Shown here: positions 63,093 to 64,000 of the stretch, piece by piece
Position numbering within the stretch: the first letter of the stretch is position 1
Layout: every line of letters starts with the position of its first letter
NCBI GenBank assembly: GCA_025361185.1
Contig: JANYAR010000016.1
Span: 1-64,000, forward strand
DNA length: 64,000 nt
Source: Alphaproteobacteria bacterium
GTDB taxonomy: Bacteria > Pseudomonadota > Alphaproteobacteria > Micropepsales > Micropepsaceae
Reading direction: 5' to 3'
The notes under the pieces: generated by a model
Told to the model about the DNA's origin: nothing
Database searches by the model: none
Seen by the model: only the letters and a program-made list of their open reading frames with translations
Position numbers and translations under genes: made by a program

Positions 63093-63149
63093 GCTTGAAC
63101 CGTCCAAGCCAAAGGTTCAAGCGATCAATGCAGCAATTGGATCAATGCA
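63093..63149 (-). promoter_or_regulatory. Operator region of the gudP-gudD-garD operon: perfect dyad plus direct repeat
   Basis: A perfect 9-base inverted repeat (GCTTGAACC at 63093-63101 and GGTTCAAGC at 63114-63122, 12-base spacer) is followed at once by a 10-base direct repeat (GATCAATGCA at 63123-63132 and 63140-63149, period 17). Read on the minus strand, TTGGAC (63107-63102) and CATAAC (63085-63080), 16 bases apart, could be the promoter, placing one dyad arm in the spacer. The dyad lacks a T run, so it is not a terminator of the LysR gene. Confidence 0.55.
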
Positions 63150-63172
63150 AAGGCCGGACCGAAGGAGTTGTC

Positions 63173-64000
63173 TTATGAGGCGGCAAGCGCGTCCAGGTCC
63201 GAAGCCGGCCGCAGCAGGTCTAAAAACCCCGGCAGCGCCGGATTGTCATTGTCGCTGCGCCAGGCGGCAAACAGCTCGACCGGAGTCATCGGCTCTGTTT
63301 CCACCGGGCGAAAATGCACATCGTCGAAATGCAGCGACTGGGCGGCTTCGGGCACCAGCGCAGCCCCGATGCCGGCGCGCACCAGCGCTAGCATGGAATG
63401 GATCTGGCTGAGAGACTGGATCGTAACCGGCGCAACACCTTCGGCTTCAAACAGTCCCGACAGCATGTCGTGGAAATAGCGCGCGCCTTCCGCGGCATAC
63501 ATGATCAGGGGCTGGCGGTCGAAATGCTTGAGCGTCAATATGGCTTCGCCAAGGCGCGGATCGCCCACCGGCAGGGCTGCAACCAAGCGCTCGCTGACGA
63601 CTTTCAGGGTGGTGAATTCCTTGCGCGCAATAGGCGGGCGCAACAATCCCACATCGATACGGCCGGTGAGCAGGCTTTCCATTTGCTCGGCTGAGACCAT
63701 CTCCTTCAGCGTCACATCGATATTGGGCGCATGGGAGGCGCGCTGCAGCAACAGGCGCGGCAGGAAGCTGTAACCACTGGCGGCGGTGAAGCCCAAGGCG
63801 ATGGTACCGGCTTCGCCGCTGGCGATGCGGCGGGTGGCCAGCGCCGCGCTTTCGGTCAGGCGCAGGATGCGGCGTGCTTCCAGCAGGAAGACCCGGCCTG
63901 CCGGGGTCAGCTTGACCGCGCGGCTGGTGCGGTCCAGCAGTTTGACCCCCAGCACATGTTCCAACAGCTGAATCTGCCGCGACAGCGGCGGCTGGGTCAT
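63173..64000 (-). CDS. LysR-family transcriptional regulator (N-terminus beyond window edge)
   Basis: 275 residues are visible. The first are MTQPPLSRQIQLLEHVLGVKLLDRTSRAVKLTPAGRVF split across the winged HTH, where an upstream part of about 25-30 residues is expected; the true start therefore probably lies past 64000. The effector-binding domain follows (GTIALGFTAASGYSFLP, LLTGRIDVGLLRPP, LVRAGIGAALVPEAAQ). This is the BenM/CatM-like LTTR type that responds to small acids. It is upstream of and in the same direction as gudP and probably controls that operon with glucarate or a breakdown product as effector (inference). Confidence 0.9.
   Translation of the reverse strand: MTQPPLSRQIQLLEHVLGVKLLDRTSRAVKLTPAGRVFLLEARRILRLTESAALATRRIASGEAGTIALGFTAASGYSFLPRLLLQRASHAPNIDVTLKEMVSAEQMESLLTGRIDVGLLRPPIARKEFTTLKVVSERLVAALPVGDPRLGEAILTLKHFDRQPLIMYAAEGARYFHDMLSGLFEAEGVAPVTIQSLSQIHSMLALVRAGIGAALVPEAAQSLHFDDVHFRPVETEPMTPVELFAAWRSDNDNPALPGFLDLLRPASDLDALAAS

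Noticed and set aside
1-64000. Mobile elements, tRNA/rRNA genes, CRISPR arrays, prophage or defence systems
   Set aside because: I looked for transposase-like frames, terminal repeats, spacer-repeat periodicity and tRNA-like cloverleafs and found none that I could support.

Overview
The window reads as a chromosomal stretch of a GC-rich, aerobic, sugar-oxidising Gram-negative bacterium. It is most likely an alphaproteobacterium of the Caulobacterales/Sphingomonadales/Micropepsales type. That placement is inference from gene style: many TonB-dependent receptors (TBDRs), a FecI/FecR/STN-receptor set, several PQQ- or cytochrome-linked dehydrogenases, and a HemP/Fiu/PiuC/TonB iron cluster. I see no rRNA, tRNA, CRISPR array, insertion sequence or phage gene. 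Coding density is high; only one gene-free stretch reaches about 300 bases, and many genes overlap by ATGA or TAATG.

Layout. (1) 1-3110: the tail of one quinoprotein dehydrogenase, a complete paralogue, and a convergent B3-like metallo-beta-lactamase-fold protein. (2) 3112-7873 (minus): 2-oxoacid:ferredoxin oxidoreductase (korB, korA) with a GltD-like flavoprotein that carries its own ferredoxin domain. (3) 8127-13822: an MFS transporter, a serine-glyoxylate-type aminotransferase, and a divergent FAD/Fe-S 2-hydroxyacid dehydrogenase. (4) 13891-17632: a PQQ alcohol dehydrogenase followed by a BtuB/PqqU-size TBDR. (5) 17661-22426 (minus): a cytochrome c dehydrogenase with HEAT-like repeats, directly coupled to an ABC ATPase and an ABC-2 permease with an unusual C-terminal extension. 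(6) 22729-33507: an ECF sigma factor, a FecR anti-sigma factor and a large STN-TBDR, then a terminator and four exported proteins (a TolB-like propeller, a VOC protein, a ThuA-like protein and an internally duplicated protein). (7) 33500-40703: PdxA, a di-heme cytochrome c, a GH39 glycosidase, a Gfo/Idh/MocA dehydrogenase, a TIM-barrel isomerase and a soluble PQQ aldose dehydrogenase. (8) 40817-46909: a sodium symporter, a ceramidase-like hydrolase, a class III aminotransferase and a cytochrome c-sugar dehydrogenase fusion. (9) 46930-52188: an operator, hemP, a Fiu-like receptor, PiuC, a PepSY protein and TonB. (10) 52390-55783: RidA, a SelA-like PLP enzyme and an amidohydrolase, all with export signals. 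(11) 55982-64000: L-rhamnonate dehydratase, a GMC oxidoreductase, galactarate dehydratase (garD), glucarate dehydratase (gudD), a GudP-like transporter and a LysR regulator.

How it may work together (inference): outer-membrane receptors take up plant-derived sugars or cofactors. Periplasmic quinoproteins and the GH39 enzyme oxidise or cleave them, and c-type cytochromes take the electrons. The resulting sugar acids enter through MFS and SSS carriers and are dehydrated by RhmD, GarD and GudD. The iron cluster would supply the heme and iron that this cytochrome-rich periplasm needs. The most unusual pieces are the exported RidA/PLP/amidohydrolase trio, the cytosolic ceramidase-like gene coupled to a transaminase and a symporter, the dehydrogenase-ABC operon, and the operator architectures upstream of hemP and gudP.
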